A stretch of 64,000 bases of DNA from Macrotrachela quadricornifera (lineage: Eukaryota; Rotifera; Eurotatoria; Philodinida; Philodinidae). Position numbers and translations under genes: made by a program. The notes beneath the pieces were generated by a model that was given only the letters and a program-made list of their open reading frames with translations, was not told where the DNA came from and did not search any database. The DNA lies in NCBI GenBank assembly GCA_022393335.1, contig JAJEKB010021827.1, positions 832,359 to 896,358 on the forward strand, written 5' to 3'. Every line of letters starts with the position of its first letter. The stretch's first letter is position 1. Below, piece by piece: positions 50,772-62,680 of the stretch.

Positions 50772-52870
50772 AAGGTCATAGACAATTGTAAATAAATTAT
50801 ATTCATTCTTGAGACTTTTGTGAATAATTAATGCATAGAAAACTATGTTGTTGAGTGTCGTGAATTCAGTTTAGAGTATCGGTCTAAGAAGAAAATTGAT
50901 TTATTTAAATTGTATGAATGTATGGTAGTACATATCTTTTACACTTAAGTCAGAAAACACTGTTTTATGTTCATAACTTTTAAAAAAACTGATACGATAG
51001 GTGAAGACATGATAACGTTGTATCTATTAGAGATTGCCTTGAATGGTAAAAGATGAAAATGTGTATCATCTATGCTTCTTGCTAAAAGGTAGCATCCTAT
51101 CAAAAATCGAAACTCTAAAACTTAATTTATGAACTTTATAAAAATGTTGTCTCGAGGAGTGATGTTGTGATTTCAAATAACATCTATAACAAATTTTATA
51201 TCAAATTCAAGTACATCGGAAATAAGATTTGTCAGTACGAGTGTTATGAAAACGTCTCAATGTCAGATTCAGGAAATTTCCAGAATTTTACGCTCTGTTT
51301 ACATTGAAAACTATTTTTAAGAAGTAGCTCAAATTGGATGTGATTCAAAATGGTGCATATAACAATATGCTTGACATTCGCCCTAAAAATGGTGGAACAA
51401 TAATGAGAAATGCAATTGCAAAAAGTTGCTGTTGCAAACTGATCACAAGCATTTTCACGACAAAATTGTTAAAAGTACATTATGATTGTTCACAAAATGA
51501 TGCAATTTCAACAAACTTATGGAAGAAAACTTGAACCCTACTATTGTATTGTCCAAGATCTTTTGCGGTTTCTTGAAAGATTATTATGAACACGTAGGGT
51601 ATTCAAAAAAAGTGGGGCAGAACTATCTAGGCACAACAGATGGTACCAGCTGATTTTATCTGCTATATTTGTTACAAGAAACCATTGAAACATTTTGACA
51701 ATATAATGTTTTAATATGACCTTTTCTGAATTTCAGTTGAAAAATCGATTTATAAGCTTATTTATGATTTTGAAAAAATATGATTTTCAGAAAGGAAAAT
51801 TGAACCGGCTCTCATGTGATTCAGAATATAACCAATATTATTTTATTATGGGTAAAGATTTTAATGAGATAAACATTTATTTCATTATATTGGACTAACT
51901 ATTCATTCCTGAAAATCTCTCTCTGGAGAAGTCATTCTAGATGGAAAATCTAATCGTGATGAAGGGGAAGATAAATTACGACTAAACGCAGACTCTAAAA
52001 AAAATGTCGATTTTTCGTATTAACTCTTTTTTCTTTCAGAAAAATTCCATAGGTTTAGTATTTCCGATACGAAATCTCTTGAAGATTAAAAGAAATAGGA
52101 AAGAGTTTCGCACTTCTCACCCGGAATCATTACATCTCCATTGGATGACAAATAGGTATTGTATCTTCTGTAATAAGTTCTGTATGGTTTAGCAGAATAA
52201 GAAATGCTTTTCGATGATTTGTACAGAACTTTAGATAGTTCCTTGTAAAAAGTACGGTTTTCGTCTTTAAATAATGCAGTGAAAAATTCCGTTGTGTTCT
52301 TACGAGACTTTTCATGATTTCGTAGAAAGACAAAAGGCCCCTATCGTTTCTATCGGGCTTTCTATACAGTTTGAGAATAGAAAAAAGTTTCGAATATTTT
52401 CTACAAACTTGTCTCCATTAGCGATTAGTGTGGAAGGCTTTTTCTGAACCTTTTCTTGTGTGGATTGCAAACGCAAAATTTTATACACAACCATTCTTGA
52501 AAGCCATATGTCAAAAATGTTTCACGCAAAACAACTAACGTAGACAACAGATAAAAATAGTTTTAGATCTCTCTTGAAATAGATATTATTTTAAAAATTA
52601 AAGTGGAACGCATCGTCTTAATCAAAATAAATATGACAAAAAAATAAGCAAAATTAATAAAAACAGAAACATAATTATCTCTTCAATTATGCTATTTAAT
52701 TTTCAATAAAAGATATTCATTATTTAAAAATGTTTTTTTTGGGAATAATTAAGCTAATTAATTCCTTAATTTCGTCCAATCGTATTGCTACACTATTTTT
52801 CTTTTTTAATTCTAAAAATACATGTCGATCGATTATTTAGAAAACAAAAATATCAACCGCCATTAAACTA
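50772..52870. other. Intergenic, no gene recognised
   Basis: 2.1 kb of AT-rich DNA with only short chance ORFs (such as 51334-51534 and 51716-51898). Slightly more GC-rich patches near 51330-51660 and 52000-52500 may be old repeats, but no termini were found. Confidence 0.4.
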
Positions 52871-53178
52871 CAGGTGTTTGCAAAAAAAATTTGAAAAAAG
52901 GTTTACTTTTTCTTAGAACATTTTTTTCTCTACTATTGTAAGTGGCTACAAAAATGAGTTTTTGAGGGATAATTTTTCGATAGACGTACTACACATTGAA
53001 TATATAGAGGTGTAATTTCTTTCTTCGATACTTTTATAAATCAATCAAAAGATTATAAAATTATACTGTTTGTATAGAACTCGTCGTGGGCTATCTATCA
53101 CACTATAAAACAATTCGAAGAGCACCTTCATAGAAAATGTCTGTGGAAGAAGGTTTCTAAATATTTTTGCAAACACTT
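52871..53178. mobile_element. Candidate MITE with short inverted termini
   Basis: Left end CAGGTGTTTGCAAAAAAAAT and, on the opposite strand, right end CAAGTGTTTGCAAAAATATT match at 17 of 20 bases and continue with A-rich similarity (TTTgaAAA against TTTAGAAA). About 308 bp, noncoding. No convincing target duplication was found, so this could also be chance similarity of A-rich sequence. Confidence 0.4.
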
Positions 53179-53802
53179 GCGTATCTATGACCTCGGATTA
53201 TATGATTGCCCTTTAAATTAGAAAAGTTTTTTGAAACTAATGCTATGAACGACACGAGGTAGTCAAATTCTTTCAATTAAATTTTTACTTAAGTGCATTG
53301 ATAAGTTTTCTATGTAATTCATTATATAAAGTAAGACTTAAGTATCTCTTTGAAATTTTCTCAATAAAATCATTGATGTATGTGCTTATACAAGTATCTT
53401 TTCAGAAAATATATCGCTATCGATATCCAAAAAGTATACTGCACTCGGTGTCTCTACATGAGTAAGTAAATATTTACTCATACGCTTCATAATCAATATA
53501 TTCACTCTCACCTTGTCATCTATGATTTAAACTAATACCAAAGACAACGTAGAACAAAGACAAATATGCCATTATCATGTCAACTATTTGATCATCGTAC
53601 TTTTATATATTTTTTGATCTTAAGATTTTTGAGATTTAAATGTTGATCATATATAACATTTGTTCTGCGCGATTATCAATTGTATTCTTAACCTACGCCC
53701 ATATCTCAAAAGTAAAAAATGAAAGAAAAAAACAGATAAATAACAATATTCAGTCTTCACAATCGCTACAAGTCAATTCTTTTCGCATTCTTCTAATTAT
53801 AT
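53179..53802. other. Upstream region of the hydrolase gene
   Basis: AT-rich; nothing recognised apart from the likely promoter. Confidence 0.4.
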
Positions 53803-56797
53803 TTGACTAATATTCTCATGTTATATTGTATTCATCTTATCTTCATTCTCATGTTTTTGTTGAGAATGCAACATTCAATAGCTACAGATCTAAATATGTA
53901 TACATTTACAACAGAAAATATATGGTTTTCAATGCCTGATGATGTTCGCCTATCAGCTACAGTTACTACGCCTATTGCAAAACATAATGATGAAAAATTT
54001 CCAGTTTTATTCGAGTATAAACCGTATCGAAAAGATGATAATTCTTTTAATTCTGATCAACCGAATATTTTCTATCTGGCACGACGAGGTTTTATTGTAA
54101 ATAGATTATTGTCTCATAAACATTAAAAATATTTGCCTATTTTCTTTGAGATGGTCCAAGTTGATATTCGTGGTACGGGTTCGTCTGAAGGTATTCTTAT
54201 TGAGCATGAATACACAACACAAGAATTGAATGATTGTGAACATGTAATTAAACAACTTGCTGATTATCCTCATTCGAATGGTCGTGTAGGTATGTATGGT
54301 CTAAGTTGGTCTGCATTTAATTCTTTGATGATGGCTACATTACGACGACCACCAGCTCTTCGAGCAGTGTTTGTTGCACATGCTTCGGATGATTTGTACA
54401 AAAACGATATTCATTATCCAAATGGTATCATTCATCAAGATCATTATATAGTTTCAATTGATCATGCAAATGCATTGCCAGCTACACCTATTTATGCTAT
54501 GAATGAACAATGGATTAAAGAACGATTTACAAGAAGACCTTGGGCCGATGTCTATCTCGAACATCAATTGGATGATTCATTTTGGAGAAAAAATTCGATC
54601 AAATATGCCTATGATAATCTTACTTTGCCTGTGTATCTTATTGGAGGTCTTTATGATCCGTAAGTTTTATAGATTAAAGACATTTCAGTTTCTATCAATT
54701 GATATATTCTAGCTACAAAGATGTTGCTATCAATATATATGAACATATACGAAAAATATCACCAAAGGTCAAGGTCGTTGTTGGTCCATTTGTTCATGCA
54801 ATGCCTGAATATGCGAATCGACATCCGAGTCCTGGTTTTGATAGCAAAGCTGAAATGGTTCGTTGGTTCAATTATTGGCTGAAAGATGATCAGAAGAAAA
54901 GAGATATTTTAAACGAACCTGATCTCACATTATTTATTCGAACAAGTCTTACTACTGGTACCTATCGATATGAACCTCAATGGCCCATCCCTCGACAACA
55001 GACGCAACGTTTGTACATGATCAAAGGTGGAATATTGACTGAGCAGTCATTATCAACTGTAGAAGAAAGAAGAGGCGATAATCATGTTGATGAACTCGCA
55101 TATAAACCATGGATTGGTTTCGAAGGCGGTTTGTGGTTGGGTGGATTGACTGGAGATCAGCGATCTTTTGATGAATATTGTCTCGTCTATGAAAGTAATC
55201 CAATTGAGAAAACAATTGAAATTATCGGTTTTATCAACGTTTCACTTCAGGTATTTGAAAAATTATTTGCTAACTTGAGTGGTATAATTATTGAAAATGT
55301 ACGAAGGAATCTATCTGCACGTTAAATGCTAATTTTCTTCATATTTTGACTATGAATATGACTCAATGGCACTAATAGACTTCCACAAAAGTTCGGACCC
55401 ATTGTTTAGAAAAAAAGAATTACATAATTTAGGTTTGAAAATTTGCTCAAATTTAGATTGAATAGTCGTAATAATATTCTAAAAACCTCAACTCTAAGCA
55501 ATGTGTTTTTCTCGAGTTACTGTTTATTCAAGTGAGTAGGGCTGTAGTCTCCCATGAGTAACAAGCAACTATTTTTGGAAAGATTTGGGACTCAAAGAAG
55601 TCATATTGCATAGAGTTGAAATTTTCAGATTATTGCTAGGACTATTCGACCAAAAGTGAAGCAAAGTTTTAGACTTAAACTATGTAATCTTTTTTTTTGA
55701 CATATCTCTACACAAAGGCTATAATTTCAATGGAATAGTCATGATTCATGATGAACAAGTTATGAACCCGCACGTTTGTAAAATTTTATTAGTTTTATTG
55801 AGCCTTACTTATAGTCAAAAGATGAATTAAACTAATTTATGCATTATTTGCACTATTGCTCCTTTAAGATGAAAAAAAGATTAGATTATGTAAAAGTCTA
55901 TATTAAACTAAATATTGAAATTTTTGCAAACGCTCTCTTCATTAATTTTTTCTATCGATATAGGTGAGTGCTACAGCTTCATTGGCTCACTGGATTGTGC
56001 GATTCGAAGATGTGGACATCGATGGTCAAGTGTGGCTTGTGACTACTGGTGCACTAAACGGTGCTCAGAGACAAACATCACCAGCCAATTTTGAACCAAA
56101 CCATCCGTATACAATTACTATTCGGCTTCGTTTCACTACATGGACTTTTTTCACTGGTCATCGCATTCGTGTTGCTATTTCGAATGCCATGTTTCCAACT
56201 TATTGGCCATCTCCATTTGTCATGAATACGTCACTCTTTCTCAATCTATCAGCTACTTTCATTGATTTGCCTATTATTCTTCCCTTATCATCAACACCGT
56301 CACCGCCCTTGTTTACTCAACAACAAGTTCCACTTGGTGATATCCTTCCAGAATCATTCTCAGGTGGTAAACCAAGAATATATCGAAAACATGAAACAGA
56401 TTTATCTACTATAATTACTTTTGAACGAATTACTTACGAACTTTTGCCTAATAATATATTCACGTCAACTTTACTTACATGGAACTTTACTTGCTCGCAT
56501 TTAGATCCAGCTGATGTGCAATGGACAGCACAGGCACAGCAAATCTATGTGTATGATATGTATGGATATGCATCGATTGATCATATACCAATGAGAAATG
56601 ATAGTAAAGGACTCTATCCGAATGTTGATCTATCGACAAGACGACATTTTAAACTCGATACTAACTTGACTGTTCACTCAGATCAAGATTACTTCTATAT
56701 TAATTTTCAACGTCAAATTTTCAGGTCAAATGACACAACGAGTGAACCCCCGATGATCTTTACATTCAATGGCAGGCACAAGAGACAATTTCAGTAA
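53803..56797 (+). CDS. Secreted CocE/NonD (X-Pro dipeptidyl-peptidase-like) hydrolase
   Basis: Four exons: 53803-54096, 54151-54659, 54713-55250, 55964-56797; 724 aa. A hydrophobic N-terminus (LYCIHLIFILMFLLRMQ) acts as a signal peptide. The S15/CocE alpha/beta-hydrolase domain follows: DDVRLSATVTTPIAK, VQVDIRGTGSSEG, the nucleophile Ser150 in GMYGLSWSAFNSL, Asp267 in LIGGLYDPYKD and His296 in GPFVHAMPEY, so the triad is complete. The usual G-x-S-W-G nucleophile elbow has Ser after Trp (SWS). The last exon encodes the jelly-roll C-terminal domain (WIVRFEDVDIDGQVWLVTTG, HPYTITIRLRFTTWTF). The family is mostly bacterial and hydrolyses esters or X-Pro peptides. The third intron is 713 bp, unusually long. 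Bacterial origin with later intron gain is likely, by inference. Confidence 0.9.
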
Positions 56798-59488
56798 AAC
56801 AATCAATTACTAAAATGTGCATCACAAATTAAATTATGCCATAGCTACTATACAGATTAAACAGCTACACAAATCTTTAATAGTTTAGTATGACATCAAA
56901 GATCATTTTTAGTTTTAGTCATTTAAATACTGTAGATAGAGAAAATTGACTTTTGGGCATCTGGATTTTATCACAAAGTAGATATCTTTATACTTGACAA
57001 TCAATGATTTTCTTTTATTCTATTTCATCTTTTTTTTTTACATGAACCATTCCGTGTAGCCCATGATCGACTCCCATAAAAGTTGCTCAAAAGATGATCC
57101 GAGATTTAACTAGTTTTTACATAGGTTATAATAGCAAGTATTTGATAAGTTTCTATACAAACCGCTGAAAAGAAATTGCTTCATCTTCGATTGTGTTAAG
57201 CATATCTCATTGCGGGTACAATCATTCGCTTTCAAACTTCTACTTCAGGTAAATCTCAAAGCTGGGTACTTATTATGAGTTGATAAGTTGACCAATACAA
57301 TCAAATACGTCACTAAATTAATATATATATATCATTCTTTTCGAAAAACTATATTCAATGTTTTTCTTCTTATTAAATTTTAAAAGCAGTGTTTATTTTC
57401 TTGTCTACAAACACTAATAAATATTTATTTAATACAAGTCTAATTCTAATTTTATCAGGTTCACATCGAAGGTATTTTTGGATGAGAATATATGTCCTAT
57501 TCGTAAAACACATGTTTACGTTTTATTTCTACTACCACGGCGGAGATGTGATAAATGACATGGAAGCACATATGATTGTATTGCTATGTTTTAAAAAATT
57601 CTCGTCATAAATGTAGATACCAGTATCGCTGTCGTTGCATGCAGATAATTAACTGTTTATCATTCTTTTCATGTAATCCATATGTTCTGATAATATTTTA
57701 GCTGGTGAGAGAAACATCATATATAAATCGAAAATAAAGTTCTACTTACCAATGCTGCCACTCTACGATTGCACTTTCTCATTTTCTTGTGTATAGATCA
57801 GCTAATACTTTTGTGCATACTAGCATCATCCCATTGTTGCTTCTCCAATTTATTTATAAAGTTTTGGTTCTATTCCGGGCAATTGAAGAATAAAGTACGA
57901 ATTTTTCAATGCATGTAGAAATAGAGCGTCTATCATGTTAATAAATAAACCACAGACTTTTCATATACTGATTTTCCTGCATACAATAATCATTGCCTCT
58001 TTTTAAAGGATCGTTGTGTATAAATCTATAATGTCAAACATTTATATATTTGTTTCAGGTGTCATTTTGAATTCTTTTTAAATGTTCGAGATTAGTTATT
58101 GAGTGAGAAAGCAAATATAGAGTATTTTTATTGATGAGAGAGCGCATGCTCTTGTCTAAGCAATTCGAATTATGTTACTAATGGATATTTTATTTCGCTC
58201 ACTATAGATCTAAGTGGTTCACCAAATTTATGATTTTACGGATTATAATACAGATGAGATAGCTTTGATTCAATGAAAGAAAGTCTTAAACCATCTAACC
58301 TATGTTACAACATTTGATGACTTGTAACCAAGTCTCATGGAGAATTGTATGTTTTTATTTCTATAATCTCTTTCAATGGTGAAGTAGGTACTTCGATATA
58401 AGCATTACTTTTAGTTGTATACTGCTGATTTTTTTTTATAAAACTTTCTCAAGTATCTGGATGAAAAATTTTAGATTTGCTTGTTTGTCTAAAACTGATT
58501 TTTTCTTCATCTTCGATTTTAATTGAAAGAATTTGATGGTAGATTCTCAAGTATGATCTCTTAGTGATCCTGTTACAGTTGTTTTTCTTATTTTTTCTTT
58601 TATTCGTTCACAAAATGTTGTTACTATAGGTGGCTTCTGTCCTATGATTTTCTTTAAGATAGATGGTACGAATTTTAGTTCTAAATTAAGCACCTTAGTT
58701 TCTATATATTGTGAAATAAAACCATTATTATTTACCTGAGATAGAAAACTTATTCGAATGAAATGCGGATGCCACTATGTTTTGAAATAATGTGGATGAT
58801 AACGAGATAGAGTGTGCACATTCTTTTTGATAAAGAATTCAGTTTCTTTTTCCTAAATTGATGATGTCTTGTTTGTGATACATGACACAAAATATCATAT
58901 GATTGTCGAAGCCGATCAAAAAGTATTTGTTAATCGTTTTTCTTTGAAGGATAATTGTCATACACGTTAAATTAAATTACGACAATGTTGAATAGTAAAA
59001 TTCGGTCCGAAATTAGCAGTATCATAAGTGCCTATAAAAAAAAGGATAAAATGAGCTGGTAATATTTTATTTTACTCTATTTGTTGTTCCTTTTAAAAAA
59101 CGAAACATATGACCGCAGACAAAGTCGGATTCAAATTATACTCTTAGCTCTGTTTCAGAAGAAGTTACCTTTTCTGATCGTATATATATACAAAATGAAT
59201 GTACTAATATTAATCCATTGAAATCATTTAATATGAACAAAGTTTTACTAGTTTGCATATTGTTGTCGTTTTCATGACATTTTTTTATATTCGATAATTA
59301 ATTAGTGATATTCGGTTTTTTTGTTGCTCCATATCGTCACTTGTTCAATCTTTTTTTACGTGGTAGACATTGAAATGTATCAATAGTTATTAACAATACT
59401 ATATGATTAATGTGTGAACAGAATATATTATTAAGGTTATTATTATTATTAGGATTTAAAAATTTTAAATGAATACTATATTATGTTT
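56798..59488. other. Long intergenic stretch with possible decayed coding DNA
   Basis: 2.7 kb. Minus-strand reading around 58740-58560 gives a run of about 70 codons of protein-like composition (with QKPPIVTTFCERIKEKIRKT) ending in a stop, then frame changes. It may be a gene relic, but no family was recognised. Nothing else is supported. Confidence 0.3.
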
Positions 59489-59749
59489 TTATTCTTGCCG
59501 TTGTTCAGGATAATTTTTATTTCGTTTAGCATAGTTAGTAATAGTAGTATATGTAAAAAATATTGTTGTTAAACCAGTTTGAAACTTATAATAAGGATGA
59601 GTTTTTTTATGGTGACGACTATCCTCAAGATAAAGATTTTTATTGGCTTGAAAACATAAATGATTGTAAGATGATTTAGTCAATGGAAGTGAACGAATCG
59701 TAAACATACATAAATATATAATAACTATTTGTATTGGACAAGTCAACAC
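59489..59749 (-). CDS. Possible short secreted or membrane peptide, 86 aa
   Basis: Minus-strand ORF with a hydrophobic start (IVIIYLCMFTIRSLPL) that could be a signal peptide, followed by a polar Tyr/Lys/His-rich region. No known domain. It lies alone in a long AT-rich region and may be a chance ORF. Confidence 0.2.
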   Translation of the reverse strand: MLTCPIQIVIIYLCMFTIRSLPLTKSSYNHLCFQANKNLYLEDSRHHKKTHPYYKFQTGLTTIFFTYTTITNYAKRNKNYPEQRQE

Positions 59750-61307
59750 GAACTTTTAATGTCAATGCATAATAATAAACAGAACAATGCTAAACAAATT
59801 CAACAAAATATTATCATTTTTTTAAATATTTTTCTTATAAAAGAAAAAAGAGAGACCGAACAGAGATAATAATCAGAAAAATAATATGACTAACATTGGG
59901 CACTTCGAATTATCTCTTTTTCAATCGAGTAAATACAAAAAGTATGAATGAGACAGAATAGTTTTCTCATTATTTCATTATAATAAACCTAATTGGTCAA
60001 AATCTGCTATTAATCAATTATCTAATCATTAATAGAAAGCACATATATTATAGTGCTTGCTTTATACTAAATACCAAATTTCTAAGAAATATTTATTTGT
60101 TCTTAATCAGTTCATACATATTTTGTTTACCTGTTTGAAACAAATAAATCAATAGGTCTCATATACCAATAATATATTTTCTTCATTAATACTTATCTTT
60201 CGTATTCGCTATGGGTTGGTTTCTAATATATATTATAATAGATTATTATTGAATGCTATTTTGATAGATTGTGATGAATTATTTTTAAATAATCTTTTCC
60301 TTTGACTGACGCATCGAAGACGGCTACTTTTCATTTCACTGGTTTTTTCGAAACGCACTGTGTGAAGATTTTTTCGAAGCGTGCAAAAAAATGAAGACAT
60401 ATATATATTCAGAATAAAAAAAATTAAATAAATATATCTAAAAAATATTAAGCTTGCATTTTTCAGAAAAATTAATAGATGCCGCTCTCTGCATAAACAA
60501 AACGCTGTGGATAAAACAAGAGAGAATTGATGAGACGAGAGGGTACTAAACAGTGATATAAAAAAAATAGGCAAAATGGAAAATCGAAACAACGAAAATA
60601 TAGTATAAGGTTTTTAGCTATATCTAGTTTTTTCATGCACATATTTTCTCTATAGTCCTAATTTTTCATATGATATTCTCTTTCTCGTAGAGAAGAATCT
60701 TAGAAACATAAATTGTTTGTTTGCTTGTATGTCCGCACAAGGTCAAAAAAACATCCTATTAATATTTTCTATAAAACTTGACCAAAGGGTAATCGGGGTC
60801 GAGGAATTCAAATCTGAAATCTGTTTTCTAAAAACTTTTTGCAGCTCAATTTTTTAAATAAACGACAAGTTTTTAACAAAAAAATATTTGTTTTTATGAG
60901 GTTTGGTCAAAGGCAGTTAATGTCCAGGAAGTTGAGTCTGACTTCAGTTCTTTTTAATTTTATAAATGAATAGCTTGACGGTAGTTTAGAAACACGATTT
61001 CTACGAGAAAGAGCTGAGCGAGTCTTTAGACGAGTGCTACTTGTGAACAACTGCATCAACAAATTTGCTATAGAAATGGTGAGATGAGATATTCCCATCA
61101 GTTAGTAGATCAATAGCTATTTCAGTAATCTTCTTCGAAATTAGGCGATTGAAAGAAATTATAAATTTTGTTTGTATATTTGTAAAAGACATACACATTG
61201 TAAGAATATTATTTATGCTACTAAACATGCTATTTGTCTTTTCGTCACGGCATCTGGTTATATGGATCTGAAAGAGAAGTAATGTGGAGATTTTTTTGTC
61301 TAAATCA
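59750..61307. other. AT-rich intergenic stretch
   Basis: Short ORFs on the minus strand (60233-60592, 60907-61098) lack recognisable features. Purine-rich runs occur near 59840-59860. No gene supported. Confidence 0.4.
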
Positions 61308-61390
61308 GATTCGATGCGTTATAGCGTTTTCCGGGAAATTCATTTTTGCCACAGCTATAAAAACCGATACAGGGGACCTAAAGTTTCACT

Positions 61391-61472
61391 GGCATAATGG
61401 GCATAATGGGCATAATCGGCATAATGGGCATAATGGGCATATAGGGCATAATGGGCATATAGGGCATAATGG
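61391..61472 (+). repeat. 9-bp minisatellite, left arm
   Basis: Tandem GGCATAATG/GGCATATAG units, reading CATAATGGG on the plus strand, cut off by the assembly gap. Open in several frames because the period is a multiple of three (His-Asn-Gly in one frame). Confidence 0.95.
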
Positions 61473-62319
61473 NNNNNNNNNNNNNNNNNNNNNNNNNNNN
61501 NNNNNNNNNNNNNNNNNNNNNNNNNNNNNNNNNNNNNNNNNNNNNNNNNNNNNNNNNNNNNNNNNNNNNNNNNNNNNNNNNNNNNNNNNNNNNNNNNNNN
61601 NNNNNNNNNNNNNNNNNNNNNNNNNNNNNNNNNNNNNNNNNNNNNNNNNNNNNNNNNNNNNNNNNNNNNNNNNNNNNNNNNNNNNNNNNNNNNNNNNNNN
61701 NNNNNNNNNNNNNNNNNNNNNNNNNNNNNNNNNNNNNNNNNNNNNNNNNNNNNNNNNNNNNNNNNNNNNNNNNNNNNNNNNNNNNNNNNNNNNNNNNNNN
61801 NNNNNNNNNNNNNNNNNNNNNNNNNNNNNNNNNNNNNNNNNNNNNNNNNNNNNNNNNNNNNNNNNNNNNNNNNNNNNNNNNNNNNNNNNNNNNNNNNNNN
61901 NNNNNNNNNNNNNNNNNNNNNNNNNNNNNNNNNNNNNNNNNNNNNNNNNNNNNNNNNNNNNNNNNNNNNNNNNNNNNNNNNNNNNNNNNNNNNNNNNNNN
62001 NNNNNNNNNNNNNNNNNNNNNNNNNNNNNNNNNNNNNNNNNNNNNNNNNNNNNNNNNNNNNNNNNNNNNNNNNNNNNNNNNNNNNNNNNNNNNNNNNNNN
62101 NNNNNNNNNNNNNNNNNNNNNNNNNNNNNNNNNNNNNNNNNNNNNNNNNNNNNNNNNNNNNNNNNNNNNNNNNNNNNNNNNNNNNNNNNNNNNNNNNNNN
62201 NNNNNNNNNNNNNNNNNNNNNNNNNNNNNNNNNNNNNNNNNNNNNNNNNNNNNNNNNNNNNNNNNNNNNNNNNNNNNNNNNNNNNNNNNNNNNNNNNNNN
62301 NNNNNNNNNNNNNNNNNNN
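61473..62319. other. Assembly gap, 847 Ns
   Basis: Unknown sequence. Both edges are the same 9-bp satellite in opposite orientation, so the gap probably marks a satellite or hairpin that could not be assembled. Confidence 0.99.
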
Positions 62320-62573
62320 TGCCCATTATGCCCTATATGCCCATTATGCCCATTATGCCCATTATGCCGATTATGCCCATTATGCCCATTATGCCCTATA
62401 TGCCCATTATGCCCATTATGCCCATTATGCCCATTATGCCCATTATGCCCATTATGCCCATTATGCCCATTATGCCCTTTATGCCCATTATGCCCATTAT
62501 GCCCTTTATGCCCATTATGCCCATTATGCCCTATATGCCCATTACGCCCATTATGCCTATTATGCCTATTATG
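62320..62573 (-). repeat. 9-bp minisatellite, right arm (inverted)
   Basis: About 28 units of CCCATTATG with variants CCCTATATG, CCCTTTATG, CCGATTATG and CCCATTACG; this is the reverse complement of the left array. Long apparent ORFs across it are artefacts of the 9-bp period. Confidence 0.95.
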
Positions 62574-62680
62574 GATCATATTCCATTAGACTGTCCCATG
62601 AGCAAATTTCAATTTCCGGAAATTTATTGGATATCCAAAATACATACGATTTCCTGGAAAACGCTATAACGCATCATATG

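Larger units (their letters stand above)
61308..62680. mobile_element. Non-autonomous transposon carrying inverted minisatellites
   Basis: The 27-bp segment 61313-61339 (starting GATGCGTTATAGCGTTTTCC) reappears inverted at 62649-62675 with one mismatch. Exactly 5 bp outside each lies the direct repeat CTAAATCA (61300-61307 and 62681-62688), as expected for an 8-bp target duplication. Inside are short unique subterminal segments and 9-bp tandem repeats on both sides of a run of Ns. No transposase is visible; one could be hidden in the gap, whose true length is unknown. The 8-bp duplication suggests a hAT or similar transposase. Confidence 0.75.

Noticed and set aside
60720..60912. Inverted repeat around TTGACCAAAG / TTTGGTCAAAG
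   Set aside because: Only about 10 bp match and the spacing has no supporting duplication; likely chance in AT-rich DNA.
62320..62573. CRISPR-like array
   Set aside because: Units are 9 bp, contiguous and without spacers, in a eukaryotic genome; it is a minisatellite.
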